Below the pieces are notes generated by a model that searched no databases, was not told the origin of the DNA, and worked only from the letters and a program-made list of their open reading frames with translations. DNA of 64,000 nucleotides, taken from the NCBI RefSeq assembly GCF_000971055.1, contig NZ_LARW01000040.1:107300-171299 (forward strand), given 5' to 3'. Every line of letters starts with the position of its first letter. The stretch's first letter is position 1. The position numbers were made by a program, and so were the translations under genes. Source of the stretch: Sphingomonas sp. SRS2 (GTDB lineage Bacteria; Pseudomonadota; Alphaproteobacteria; Sphingomonadales; Sphingomonadaceae). Shown in pieces: positions 27,344-35,062 of the stretch.

Positions 27344-28942
27344 ATGCTTCGCCTGTCCGACCTGAAACTGCCGCTCGACCATCCCGCCGAGGCGTTGCCC
27401 GCGGCGATCATCGAGCGTCTCGCGATCGCGCCCGCCGAGCTACTGTCCTTCACTATCGCCCGCCGCGCCAATGACGCGCGCCGCAAGTCGGCGATCCTGA
27501 TGGTCTATTCGGTAGATGTCGAACTGGCCGACGAAGCCGCCACCCTCGCCCGCTTCGAGGGGGACACGCACGTACGGCCGACCCCCGACACCGGCTATCG
27601 TTTCGTGACGCAGGCGCGGCCCGGCACGACGCGTCCCGTGGTGATCGGCGCGGGGCCCTGCGGCCTGTTCGCGGGACTGATCCTCGCCCAGATGGGCTTC
27701 CGCCCGATCATCCTCGATCGCGGCAAGGTGGTGCGCGAGCGGACCAAGGACACCTGGGGCCTGTGGCGGCGCGGCGTGCTCCATCCCGAATCCAACGTTC
27801 AGTTCGGCGAGGGCGGCGCGGGCACCTTCTCGGACGGCAAACTCTACAGCCAGATCAAGGACCCGCGCTTCCTTGGCCGCAAGGTGCTGACCGAGTTCGT
27901 CAAGGCGGGCGCCCCGCCCGAGATCCTGACCGAGGCGCATCCGCATATCGGCACCTTCCGTCTGGTGACGATGGTCGAAAGCATGCGCGAGACGATCCAG
28001 TCGCTCGGCGGCGAATATCGCTGGGAGCATCGCGTCGATGACATCGCGATCGAGGATGGCCGGGTGCGCGGCCTGCACATCCATACCGGCGACTTCATCG
28101 AAACCGATCGCGTCGTTCTCGCGGTCGGCCACAGCGCGCGCGACACCTTCCACATGCTCCACGATCGCGGCGTGCACATCGAAGCGAAGCCCTTCTCGAT
28201 CGGCGTACGGATCGAACATCCGCAAAGCTGGATCGACCGCGCCCGCTTCGGCCCCTGCGCAGGCCATCCCGATCTCGGCGCGGCGGCCTATAGCCTGTCA
28301 CACCACTGCGCCAATGGCCGCAGCGTCTACAGCTTCTGCATGTGCCCCGGCGGGCGCGTTGTTGCTGCGGCGTCCGAGCCGGGCCGCGTCGTCACCAACG
28401 GCATGAGTCAATATTCGCGGCAGGAGTTCAACGCCAATTCGGGGCTCGTTGTCGGCATCGATCCCGAGCGCGACTATCCCGGCCATCCGCTCGCCGGCGT
28501 CGCGCTACAGCGCCATTGGGAAGAGCGCGCCTATGTTGCGGGCGGATCGACCTATGAAGCGCCCGGCCAGCGCGTTGGCGACTTCCTCGCCGCCCGGCCG
28601 TCGACAGCATTCGGCGAGGTGACCCCGTCCTACAAGCCCGGCGTCCACCTCACCGACCTGGCGTCATGTCTGCCCGACTTCGCGGTCGAGGCGCTGCGCG
28701 AGGCGCTACCCGTCTTCGGACGGCAAATCCCACGCTATGACGATCCCGACGCGATGATGACCGGTGTAGAGACACGCACCTCCTCCCCGGTCCGCATCAC
28801 CCGCGGCAAGGATCTCCAGAGCCTCAACGTCGCGGGCCTCTATCCGGCCGGCGAAGGCGCGGGCTATGCCGGCGGCATCCTCTCGGCGGCGGTCGACGGC
28901 ATCAAGGTCGCCGAAGCACTCGCGCTCAGTCTGAACGCCTGA
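27344..28942 (+). CDS. FAD-dependent oxidoreductase (COG2509 type)
   Basis: A 532-residue flavoprotein. Residues 1-95 are an N-terminal RNase H/ferredoxin-like domain typical of the group (LRLSDLKLPLDHPAEALPAA; IARRANDARRKSAILMVYSV). Then comes a dinucleotide-binding fold with VIGAGPCGLFAGLILAQMG, QFGEGGAGTFSDGKLYSQIK, the second GG-type motif VVLAVGHSARDTF, and a C-terminal LYPAGEGAGYAGGILSAAVD that closes on the FAD. The family is widely conserved in bacteria and plants, and its substrate is not established. It converges on the DUF2093 gene, the stops overlapping by 17 bases. Confidence 0.88.
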   Translation: MLRLSDLKLPLDHPAEALPAAIIERLAIAPAELLSFTIARRANDARRKSAILMVYSVDVELADEAATLARFEGDTHVRPTPDTGYRFVTQARPGTTRPVVIGAGPCGLFAGLILAQMGFRPIILDRGKVVRERTKDTWGLWRRGVLHPESNVQFGEGGAGTFSDGKLYSQIKDPRFLGRKVLTEFVKAGAPPEILTEAHPHIGTFRLVTMVESMRETIQSLGGEYRWEHRVDDIAIEDGRVRGLHIHTGDFIETDRVVLAVGHSARDTFHMLHDRGVHIEAKPFSIGVRIEHPQSWIDRARFGPCAGHPDLGAAAYSLSHHCANGRSVYSFCMCPGGRVVAAASEPGRVVTNGMSQYSRQEFNANSGLVVGIDPERDYPGHPLAGVALQRHWEERAYVAGGSTYEAPGQRVGDFLAARPSTAFGEVTPSYKPGVHLTDLASCLPDFAVEALREALPVFGRQIPRYDDPDAMMTGVETRTSSPVRITRGKDLQSLNVAGLYPAGEGAGYAGGILSAAVDGIKVAEALALSLNA

Positions 28943-29147
28943 GATTGGCCGCGCCGCCGGCGACTTGCGCGGCATGGGCCTCGATACTGCCGCGATAAGC
29001 TTCCTGACGTTCCACGCTCCAGTAGCGCAGATGATCGAGGGAGATCCGCTCGCCCGTCACCGCGCATAGAACATAGTCGCCCCGCTGGACCACATCGAAG
29101 TGCGGCGTGTCATAATGCAGGATGGCGAGCTTTCCGGAAAAGAGCAT
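28926..29147 (-). CDS. DUF2093 family protein
   Basis: A 73-residue protein with the DUF2093 core: AILHYDTPHFDVVQRGDYVL then CAVTGERISLDHLRYWSVER and QEAY. The family is restricted to alphaproteobacteria; no function is known. The ATG at 29147 is used because the conserved core starts there and it follows the channel gene by eight bases, suggesting co-transcription. Longer in-frame starts would run into the channel gene. Confidence 0.8.
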   Translation of the reverse strand: MLFSGKLAILHYDTPHFDVVQRGDYVLCAVTGERISLDHLRYWSVERQEAYRGSIEAHAAQVAGGAANLRRSD

Positions 29148-29155
29148 CGCTCCGC

Positions 29156-30184
29156 CTAACCCTTCGCATCCGGTTTGGAAACCACCTCGACGATCAGGTC
29201 GCCCGCTTCGAGCCGGGTCGTCCGTTCCTCGAGATGATCCGCGCCGCGATAGATGCGCAGGCCGACACCGGTCGCGATATCGCACAGCGGCTTGCCGATC
29301 TCGTCGGGCGTCACCGCGCGTTCGTGCAGCGTTATGGGCCCGCCTGCATTGGCAAGATCGGCCATATAGTCGGCGATGTGCGGCCCGTGGGTCGATCCCG
29401 CGAGCAGCAGCCCGGCGAAGCTCGCCGGATTGATCACCGTGTTCGCTCCCGCCTGTCGCGCGAGCGCCTCATTATCTTCCGACCGGATCACAACGCTGAT
29501 CGGCACATCGGGTGCGAGCCGCCGCGCGGTCAGCACGATCAGGATGGAGGTATCGTCGCGTCCAGCCGATACCACGATCGACCGCGCGCGATCGACCTTC
29601 ACGGCCTCGAGCGTCGCGTTGCGCGTGGCGTCGCCGTCGATGACGTTGGCCCCGCAGGCCTCAGCGGCCTTCAGGCTATCGTCATGCTGGTCGATGACTA
29701 CGATCGACTCCGGGTGGGTGCCGCGCCGGATAAGCTCGCTCACCGCCTCGCTGCCGCTGGTGCCGAAGCCCGCGACGACGACATGGCCGTGCAGCTTGGC
29801 CTGGATCACGCTCATCCGCCATTTCTCCCAGACGCGTTTTAACAGGAAATCATAGGCCGTCCCCAGGAAGATCAGCCAGACGAAAAGACGCACGGGGGTG
29901 ACGACAAAAGTATCGAACAGCCGCGCCTGCTGGGTCACCGGCACGATATCGCCATAGCCGACCGTGGTGACGGTGATCATCGTGAAATAAAGGACATCGG
30001 CAAAGCTGATCACTCCGTCGATATTGTCGCGCAACCCGTCCCGATCGAACCAGTGCCCCGCCAGCGCGACGCCGATCAGCGCCAGCGCCAGCAACACCCG
30101 CCAGAACAGCGACAGCCATACCGGCGTCCCGCTTTTGCGGCGCAGGGTCAGAAGGCTTTCGGGGGTGGGAATGAAGCGGCGCAC
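29156..30184 (-). CDS. Two-TM potassium channel with RCK/TrkA domain
   Basis: A 342-residue protein. Membrane segments at about 22-42 and 75-112 flank a pore loop with the selectivity filter TVTTVGYGD. A cytoplasmic RCK (TrkA-N) domain with the Rossmann motif VVVAGFGTSGSEAVSELIRR binds NAD(H) or nucleotides, and a TrkA-C domain (TPDEIGKPLCDIATGVGLRI) ends it. It matches the MthK/Kch layout for potassium channels gated by a cytoplasmic ligand. It is followed closely by the DUF2093 gene. Confidence 0.9.
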   Translation of the reverse strand: MRRFIPTPESLLTLRRKSGTPVWLSLFWRVLLALALIGVALAGHWFDRDGLRDNIDGVISFADVLYFTMITVTTVGYGDIVPVTQQARLFDTFVVTPVRLFVWLIFLGTAYDFLLKRVWEKWRMSVIQAKLHGHVVVAGFGTSGSEAVSELIRRGTHPESIVVIDQHDDSLKAAEACGANVIDGDATRNATLEAVKVDRARSIVVSAGRDDTSILIVLTARRLAPDVPISVVIRSEDNEALARQAGANTVINPASFAGLLLAGSTHGPHIADYMADLANAGGPITLHERAVTPDEIGKPLCDIATGVGLRIYRGADHLEERTTRLEAGDLIVEVVSKPDAKG

Positions 30185-30285
30185 GCTGATGGTCTATCCC
30201 CTTCGGCGCTCAACGGAAACAGTTGCGCTTTGATCCGTTCGCCAAGCTCTCTAGAGAACGGTCAGACTTTCAAGAGGAATAGCGA

Positions 30286-31227
30286 ATGGCGTCTGGACTG
30301 GTCGCACTGCTGGATGACATCGCGGGGCTGACAAAGCTCGCCGCCGCCTCGCTCGACGATGTCGGCGCGGCCGCGGGCAAGGCCGGCGCGAAGGCCGCCG
30401 GCGTGGTCGTCGACGATGCGGCGGTGACGCCGCGCTACGTCACCGGCCTGACCCCGGACCGCGAACTGCCGATCATCGCTAAGATCGCGATGGGCTCGCT
30501 GCGCAACAAGCTGATCATCCTGCTGCCGGCGGCGCTCTTGCTCAGCAGTTTCGCGCCATGGGCCGTGACGCCGCTGCTGATGCTCGGCGGCGCCTATCTC
30601 TGCTTCGAAGGCGCGGAGAAGGTGATCGAGGCGATAAAGGGCGAAAGCCATGTCGAGGAGGACCTCGTCACCCTCGACGCGGCGACGCTCGAGAAGCAGC
30701 AGATCTCGGGCGCGATCCGCACCGACCTGATCCTGTCGGCGGAAATCATGGCGATCGCGCTCGCCGAGGTCGCGAGCGAGCCTGTCGCGTTGCGCGCTGG
30801 CGTGCTTGCGGCGGTGGGGATCGCGATCACGATCGGCGTCTACGGCGTCGTCGCCCTGATCGTGAAAATGGACGATATCGGCCTCCACCTCGCCCAACGC
30901 AGCATCGCCGCGACCCGCGCGGTCGGCCGCGCACTGGTGCAGGGCATGCCGATCGTGATGCGTTGGCTGTCGATCATCGGCACCGCCGCGATGATCTGGG
31001 TCGGCGGCGGCATCCTCGTTCACGGCCTCGAAGCCTTCGGCATCCACGCGCCGGCAGAGACAATCCACCATCTCGCCGAAGCGGCGGGTCATGCCGCGCC
31101 AGTCGCCTCCGGCGCGGTGTCGTGGCTGGTCACGGCGCTATGCTCGGGGATCGTCGGACTGGTCGTGGGCGGCGCGATCGTGCCGCTGGTCCATGTCGCG
31201 GGGTCCTTAGTCGGCAAGAAGCATTAG
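30286..31227 (+). CDS. DUF808 (YedI) family membrane protein
   Basis: A 313-residue protein. The hydrophilic start (MASGLVALLDDIAGLTKLAA, SLDDVGAAAGKAGAKAAGVV, DDAAVTPRYVTGL) is diagnostic of DUF808/YedI; about six membrane segments follow. Function unknown. The upstream region has GGAAA-N16-CGTT at 30214-30238, one base off the EcfG consensus and about 47 bases before the ATG, so stress control is possible but weakly supported. The ATG follows an AAGAGGAA ribosome site. Confidence 0.85.
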   Translation: MASGLVALLDDIAGLTKLAAASLDDVGAAAGKAGAKAAGVVVDDAAVTPRYVTGLTPDRELPIIAKIAMGSLRNKLIILLPAALLLSSFAPWAVTPLLMLGGAYLCFEGAEKVIEAIKGESHVEEDLVTLDAATLEKQQISGAIRTDLILSAEIMAIALAEVASEPVALRAGVLAAVGIAITIGVYGVVALIVKMDDIGLHLAQRSIAATRAVGRALVQGMPIVMRWLSIIGTAAMIWVGGGILVHGLEAFGIHAPAETIHHLAEAAGHAAPVASGAVSWLVTALCSGIVGLVVGGAIVPLVHVAGSLVGKKH

Positions 31228-31320
31228 AGATGCCCGCTACCGCATGATCGTCCTTCCCTGTCCGCGCCGCTGTCAGGCGAGCGGGGTATGACGAATCGAT
31301 CGTAGCCCCCGTCGAAACGA

Positions 31321-32067
31321 TTACTCGACCGCGACAAGCATCCCGTCCGCGATCCACCGGCCGAGCAGCCCGCCCGCCATGGCAACGCCCTGCTCCTCGC
31401 CATGTGCATCGATCAGCGCAGCGCAGATCCCGGCGAAGGCCGTCCGCTGAGCCACCAGATCGAGCGCCAGCCCCTCGCCGGGTTCGCCGGTCCGGTAACA
31501 GGGGGTCAACGCCTTGCGCCACACGATCATGAGCCCGGGCGCGGGGAGGCGCTCGGCCACCGGCGGCTTCTCTTCCGCCGACAGCGCGGACCAGATCGCG
31601 GCTGCGTTGGTCCTTAACATGCGGGTCGTCAGCGTCGGCGCGAGCCGCAATACGGCATTGTCCCAGTCGACTGCGCCGAGCGATGCCGGATCGATGGAAT
31701 CGGCGTCAGGCCCGACAAAGGCTTCCGACAGCGCGAGATCGAGCCAGCCAAGCTCGGCGATCTCCGGTTCGTCGCCGAACAGCAGCTCCAGCGTCTCGGG
31801 AAAGCCGCCGGCATAGGCGTCGAGCGTCCAGGCATGAGGCGGGGTGACGTCGATATGCGCCGAGGCGGTCGCCACGAAACGCTCTTCGCCGATCCACAGC
31901 CGCACCCGCTCGAACGCCTCGCTCAGGCAGGCGATCAGCGAGGCACGGTAATTATTCTGGTAAACGTCGAGCCCCGGCCCGGCGCCCGGCCCGATCCGCG
32001 CCGCCGCATCCCGCGACTCCTCGGCGATCCAGGCGCGGAAATCGCGTTGCAGCGCAAGCAGGGTCAT
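31321..32067 (-). CDS. bufC: DUF2063/HvfC-BufC-type partner of the bufferin maturation enzyme
   Basis: A 248-residue protein with an N-terminal DUF2063 (HvfC/BufC) domain: LLALQRDFRAWIAEESRDAA, then GLDVYQNNYRASLIACLSEA and AYAGGFPETLELLF. This family partners MNIO (DUF692) enzymes in RiPP maturation and is needed to present the precursor peptide. It overlaps the MNIO gene by ATGA, the operon order seen in bufferin clusters (precursor, MNIO, partner). Confidence in the family is high; its use for this precursor is inferred from the operon. Confidence 0.85.
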   Translation of the reverse strand: MTLLALQRDFRAWIAEESRDAAARIGPGAGPGLDVYQNNYRASLIACLSEAFERVRLWIGEERFVATASAHIDVTPPHAWTLDAYAGGFPETLELLFGDEPEIAELGWLDLALSEAFVGPDADSIDPASLGAVDWDNAVLRLAPTLTTRMLRTNAAAIWSALSAEEKPPVAERLPAPGLMIVWRKALTPCYRTGEPGEGLALDLVAQRTAFAGICAALIDAHGEEQGVAMAGGLLGRWIADGMLVAVE

Positions 32068-32894
32068 GCAGCCCTCCGCGCGTCAGGCCGCGCCATGTCA
32101 CGCGCGATGGTGAGTTCCTCGAGCAGTTCGGCGAGCGGCGGTATGTCGTCGTCGCGCTCGATCATCGTCGCGACCGGCCCGACCCGCGCCAGTGCGGCTT
32201 CGTAAAGCGCCCAGACCCGGGGCGGCACCGGCTTATCATGCGTGTCGATCAGCAGCTGCCGGCCCTGGCTATGCCCGGCGAGATGGATCTGACGCACCCG
32301 GTCGGCGGGGATCCCCGCCAGATAGTCCTGCGCGTCGAAGCCATGGTTGGTGGCGCTAACGTAGATGTTGTTGACATCGAGCAGCAGCGCGCAGCCGGTG
32401 CGCGCGCACATCGCATCGAGAAATTGCCATTCGGTCATCGGCGCGTCGGCAAAGGCGACATAGCTCGACGGATTCTCGATCAGCATTTCGCGGCCGAGCA
32501 TATCCTGCGCGATGGCGATATTGGCGCAGACCACGTCCAGCGCTTCCTCTGTATAGGGAAGCGGTAGCAGATCGTGTGAATTGAATCCTTCGACCCGCGT
32601 CCAGCACAGATGATCGGAAACGAGGATCGGATCGACTTCGTCGACCAGCGCGCGCAGGCGGCGGAGATAGTCGCGGTCGATGCCGTCGGCCGATCCGATC
32701 GACATCGATACGCCATGGAGCGCCACGGGATGCCGCTCGCGCACCTGGCGGAGGATGTGGCGCGGGCGGCCGCCATCGACCATGAAATTTTCCGAGATGA
32801 CCTCTACGAAATCGACCGCGACCAGCGTATCGCCATCGAGGAAGTCCTTATAATGCGGCTTGCGCAGGCCGAGGCCGAAGCTGTGAACGGACAT
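32064..32894 (-). CDS. bufB: MNIO-family (DUF692) RiPP-modifying enzyme, BufB-like
   Basis: A 276-residue multinuclear non-haem iron oxidative enzyme (the MbnB/TglH/ChrH family). Metal-ligand regions typical of the TIM barrel are visible: ILVSDHLCWT, EMLIENPSSYVAF, LLLDVNNIYVSATNHGFD and QIHLAGHSQG followed by DTHDKPV. In bufferin systems this enzyme turns cysteines of the precursor into thiooxazoles that bind copper. The ATG at 32894 is selected; upstream in-frame codons run through the precursor gene. It is 59 bases downstream of the precursor and overlaps the partner gene. Confidence 0.88.
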   Translation of the reverse strand: MSVHSFGLGLRKPHYKDFLDGDTLVAVDFVEVISENFMVDGGRPRHILRQVRERHPVALHGVSMSIGSADGIDRDYLRRLRALVDEVDPILVSDHLCWTRVEGFNSHDLLPLPYTEEALDVVCANIAIAQDMLGREMLIENPSSYVAFADAPMTEWQFLDAMCARTGCALLLDVNNIYVSATNHGFDAQDYLAGIPADRVRQIHLAGHSQGRQLLIDTHDKPVPPRVWALYEAALARVGPVATMIERDDDIPPLAELLEELTIARDMARPDARRAA

Positions 32895-32953
32895 GGACGT
32901 CTCGCGAAAATGCCCGTCCACGCGCCAGACGGGCGCGCGGACGGGCCTGTCGA

Positions 32954-33226
32954 CTACTTCTTCTTGGGTTCGGTGGTGGTGCCACCGGCGGCGGTGCAGG
33001 CTTCGGCGGTCATTGCGTTGACGCCGGTCCCCTTGCACGTATTCTGACCCTTGCAGCCATGGTCTGCGGTCTTGCAGTCCGACGCACCCTTGCAGCTGTT
33101 GACGCCATAGCAATTGACCTTCTTGGCCTCGCCATGATGATCCGCGAATGCGGGCGTTGATACGGCAGCAAGCGCGAGCAGCGCGGCGGCCGAAGCGGCG
33201 CTGACGCCGGTCTTTACGGTGATCAT
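32954..33226 (-). CDS. bufA: Six-cysteine periplasmic bufferin precursor, BufA-like
   Basis: A 90-residue protein. The signal peptide ends at about residue 28 (VSTPAFA). The mature part holds exactly six cysteines, at 39, 45, 51, 58, 64 and 77, in repeated Cys-Lys-Gly units (CYGVNSCKGASDCKTADHGC, then CKGQNTCKG) and a final EACTAAGG. This matches the bufferin-type metallophore precursors with repeated CKG motifs (the non-DUF2282 group, as I recall it). Bufferins are exported and buffer copper in the periplasm. The operon with MNIO and DUF2063 genes supports the call. The ATG follows AGGGAGAG. Confidence 0.8.
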   Translation of the reverse strand: MITVKTGVSAASAAALLALAAVSTPAFADHHGEAKKVNCYGVNSCKGASDCKTADHGCKGQNTCKGTGVNAMTAEACTAAGGTTTEPKKK

Positions 33227-33268
33227 GTAAAACTCTCCCTCATGTTCGCCGGTCTTGGCTTCCGAAAA

Positions 33269-33294
33269 TACGGAGTGGCGAGCGGCGAGGTTAC
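33269..33294 (-). promoter_or_regulatory. SigF-type (ECF) promoter candidate of the bufferin operon (GTAACC-N16-CGTA)
   Basis: On the minus strand GTAACC (33294-33289) is followed after exactly 16 bases by CGTA (33272-33269), 43 bases before the precursor start. The Caulobacter ECF sigma factor SigF, which controls bufferin-type operons under metal stress, uses GTAACC-N16-CGAA; the present site differs by one base. No SigF gene is in the window. Confidence 0.5.
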
Positions 33295-33417
33295 ACTGCC
33301 TGAAAATTATTTCACCATCGTAGCAACGCAGGCTCGACGAACCTACTCGATCGCGCGGTGAAGCATAAGGCAGATCGGGAGAAAGGCGGCGGCGAAAAAG
33401 TCCGCCGCCGCCTTCGA

Positions 33418-33573
33418 TCAGAGGCGTCCGGTCAGGACGAGGATCAGCAGGATGACGACGACAACGCCGAGCAGACCCGACGGGCCATAGCCCCAATTGG
33501 CGCTGTGCCCCCAGGTCGGCAGCGCGCCGACCAGCAGCAATATGAGCAAGATAAGAAGAATAGTCCCAAGCAT
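33418..33573 (-). CDS. DUF3309 small membrane protein
   Basis: A 51-residue protein: MLGTILLILLILLLVGALPT, a short loop (WGHSANWGYGPSGLLG), then a second helix VVVVILLILVLTGRL. This is the DUF3309 family of very small two-helix membrane proteins, common in alphaproteobacteria and often stress-induced. AAGGAGG precedes the ATG. An exact EcfG-type promoter lies 29-53 bases upstream, consistent with general stress induction. Confidence 0.85.
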   Translation of the reverse strand: MLGTILLILLILLLVGALPTWGHSANWGYGPSGLLGVVVVILLILVLTGRL

Positions 33574-33601
33574 CCTGGCCTCCTTGTTGTACTGAGGGCG
33601 T

Positions 33602-33626
33602 AACGGTCTGACAGGCGCCCTGTTCC
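33602..33626 (-). promoter_or_regulatory. EcfG-type general stress promoter of the DUF3309 gene
   Basis: On the minus strand GGAAC (33626-33622), 16 bases, CGTT (33605-33602): an exact match to the EcfG/SigT consensus. It is correctly placed and oriented for the DUF3309 gene starting at 33573. Confidence 0.75.
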
Positions 33627-33718
33627 TTCGGCAGTTCACACGATGCGCTTCCTGACTGGATTCTATCGAGTGAATCGGGCACTGCTACTTGGCCTTGCTC
33701 CTTGAAAGGGGGGATTTT

Positions 33719-34111
33719 TTGTCGGAAATTCGCCATGAATTCGAAGATCACGATCCCAAGGCGGTCGTCCTCGTTGTAGAAGATGAGCTATTCGTCCGGC
33801 TGATGGCGATCGATGCGATCGAGGATGCGGGCTATGACGTGGTGGGCGTCGAGACCGGCGATGAGGCGCTCACCCTGCTCGACAGCCGCGACGACATCAG
33901 GCTGTTGTTCACCGACATCAAGATGCCGGGCAAGGTCGATGGCCTCGAACTTGCGGAACGCGTCCGGGAGCGCTGGCCCGCACTGCCAATCCTGCTGACC
34001 TCAGGCCATCTATATCAGGGCGACGCGAGCATGCCTGCCACGATACCTTTTCTCCAGAAGCCGTATCGCGCCGGCACTCTCATCGCTGAGATCGACCGGC
34101 TGAGCGCTTGA
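33719..34111 (+). CDS. Single-domain response regulator
   Basis: A 130-residue lone receiver domain. Landmarks are the acidic pair in VVLVVEDELFV, phospho-acceptor Asp66 in LLFTDIKMPGKVDG, the Ser of ILLTSGH and the Lys of FLQKPYRAG. There is no output domain, so it acts through protein contacts, as relay or phosphate sink. TTG at 33719 is preferred (GAAAGGGGG upstream); a TTG at 33689 would add ten residues. It is followed by a second lone receiver gene. Confidence 0.82.
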   Translation: MSEIRHEFEDHDPKAVVLVVEDELFVRLMAIDAIEDAGYDVVGVETGDEALTLLDSRDDIRLLFTDIKMPGKVDGLELAERVRERWPALPILLTSGHLYQGDASMPATIPFLQKPYRAGTLIAEIDRLSA

Positions 34112-34185
34112 TCGCAAAGCTCGAAAGCACGGACCCGCATCGCCATTCCGGACGTTAGGCCACATCATTGTTCGAGTGGTGTGTC

Positions 34186-34542
34186 GTGTCGCATGTATTG
34201 ATTATCGAAGACGAACCGTTTGTCGCCATGCTCATTGAGGATGTGCTGCGCGCCCAAGGCGCATGCACCGTGGACATCGCCGCTTCGCAGTCTGAAGCGG
34301 TCGATGCCGCGCTTGCCCATCGTCCCGACCTGATAACCTCGGACGTTTGCCTGGCCGACGGGCGCGGTCCGATCGCAGTGCGGACAATTCATGACAAGCT
34401 GGGCCCGATCCCGGTCATCTTCATCACCGGCACGCCCGAGGAATGCGATCCCTGCGATCCTGAAGACATCATACTGTCCAAGCCGCTGGATCACGTCGCG
34501 ATCGCCACCGCCTTTCGCCACTTTACCAGGCAACCGCAATGA
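34186..34542 (+). CDS. Single-domain response regulator
   Basis: A 118-residue receiver domain with VLIIEDEPFVAML (acidic pair), Asp53 in LITSDVCLADGRGP, Thr in VIFITGTPEE and Lys in IILSKPLDH. No output domain. The start is uncertain: GTG 34186 fits the fold; TTG 34168 is in frame upstream. Overlaps the next gene by ATGA. Two lone receivers in a row with a small coupled protein suggest a signalling cassette whose kinase is elsewhere. Confidence 0.78.
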   Translation: MSHVLIIEDEPFVAMLIEDVLRAQGACTVDIAASQSEAVDAALAHRPDLITSDVCLADGRGPIAVRTIHDKLGPIPVIFITGTPEECDPCDPEDIILSKPLDHVAIATAFRHFTRQPQ

Positions 34543-34766
34543 CGGACGGCCGGCATCTGGTGGCGCAGGTCCGCGAAGCCGCGGCGCGGCACAGCAGCAG
34601 TTGGGAAGCGCTCGTGCCATCGTCGTTCGAGGTGAACCTCGATGCCGAGGCGGCCGAGGAGGAAGCCTATGTTGAGATGGCGCTGGCGAAGCGCGCGCTG
34701 CGCGATCACATCTGCGACGTCTACGGCATCAGCATCCGCGAATTGAGCAGCCTGGCAATGCCCTGA
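34539..34766 (+). CDS. Small hypothetical protein coupled to a receiver gene
   Basis: A 75-residue soluble acidic protein. A helix rich in Ala and Glu (VNLDAEAAEEEAYVEMALAK) is followed by RALRDHICDVYGISIRELSS. Translationally coupled to the receiver gene by ATGA, so it may be a partner or regulator of it. No family recognised. The EcfG-type promoter and small RNA candidate begin 26 bases after its stop codon. Confidence 0.55.
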   Translation: MTDGRHLVAQVREAAARHSSSWEALVPSSFEVNLDAEAAEEEAYVEMALAKRALRDHICDVYGISIRELSSLAMP

Positions 34767-34791
34767 GCGGCGCGGCTCGTCGTCCGATTCA

Positions 34792-34816
34792 GGAACTTAG
34801 CTTCACCTCGATGGTT
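34792..34816 (+). promoter_or_regulatory. EcfG-type general stress promoter (GGAAC-N16-GGTT)
   Basis: GGAAC at 34792-34796 and GGTT at 34813-34816 with 16 bases between match the EcfG/SigT consensus. There is no protein start within 240 bases downstream; instead a hairpin-rich candidate RNA follows directly. Confidence 0.6.
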
Positions 34817-34822
34817 TTCTGA

Positions 34823-34900
34823 TCCGAGCCGAACGAGCCCCCCTCTACCCTCGGCTCAGGAGAGTGTGCGGACCCGCCGGACCGTGGCCGGCGGGTCTTC
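34823..34900 (+). ncRNA. Candidate general stress small RNA, GsrN-like
   Basis: About seven bases after the EcfG-type promoter, a 5' hairpin forms (GAGCCGA 34826-34832 with TCGGCTC 34851-34857). Its 18-base loop contains a run of six C, then TCTACCC. A second hairpin (GACCCGCCGG 34871-34880 with CCGGCGGGTC 34888-34897) may end the RNA, although its tail (TTCGCG) is not T-rich. Caulobacter GsrN is an EcfG(SigT)-dependent small RNA with a C-rich exposed loop that pairs with purine-rich ribosome sites. The layout here is the same; sequence homology was not tested. Confidence 0.45.
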
Positions 34901-34945
34901 GCGCCAACTGGCAATTCCCATCCAAATCCGCTAGATAGCTAAAAG

Positions 34946-35030
34946 GGCACACCGCCGCGCATATCGGGGGCGGTCTGTGCTTGAGCGTGCCCCGCCCCGC
35001 CGTCCTCCAGGGCGGGGCGTCACGCTCCCT
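34946..35030. other. Two strong hairpins of unknown role
   Basis: CACACCGCC with GGCGGTCTGTG (34949-34979) and GAGCGTGCCCCGCCC with GGGCGGGGCGTCACGCTC (34983-35027). Both have a 2-3 base bulge on the 3' side. The second loop contains CCTCC. Read on the minus strand, the first hairpin ends GGTGTGCCCTTTTAG and so resembles a terminator; a minus-strand RNA from about 35040 to 34940 is possible. No promoter could be identified. Confidence 0.4.
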
Positions 35031-35062
35031 TCCAGAAGCCAGCATCGACCAGGGGGGTCATA

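Noticed and set aside
30214..30238. EcfG-like promoter (GGAAA-N16-CGTT) before DUF808
   Set aside because: The -35 element has one mismatch in its most conserved part; mentioned under the gene but not listed as a site.
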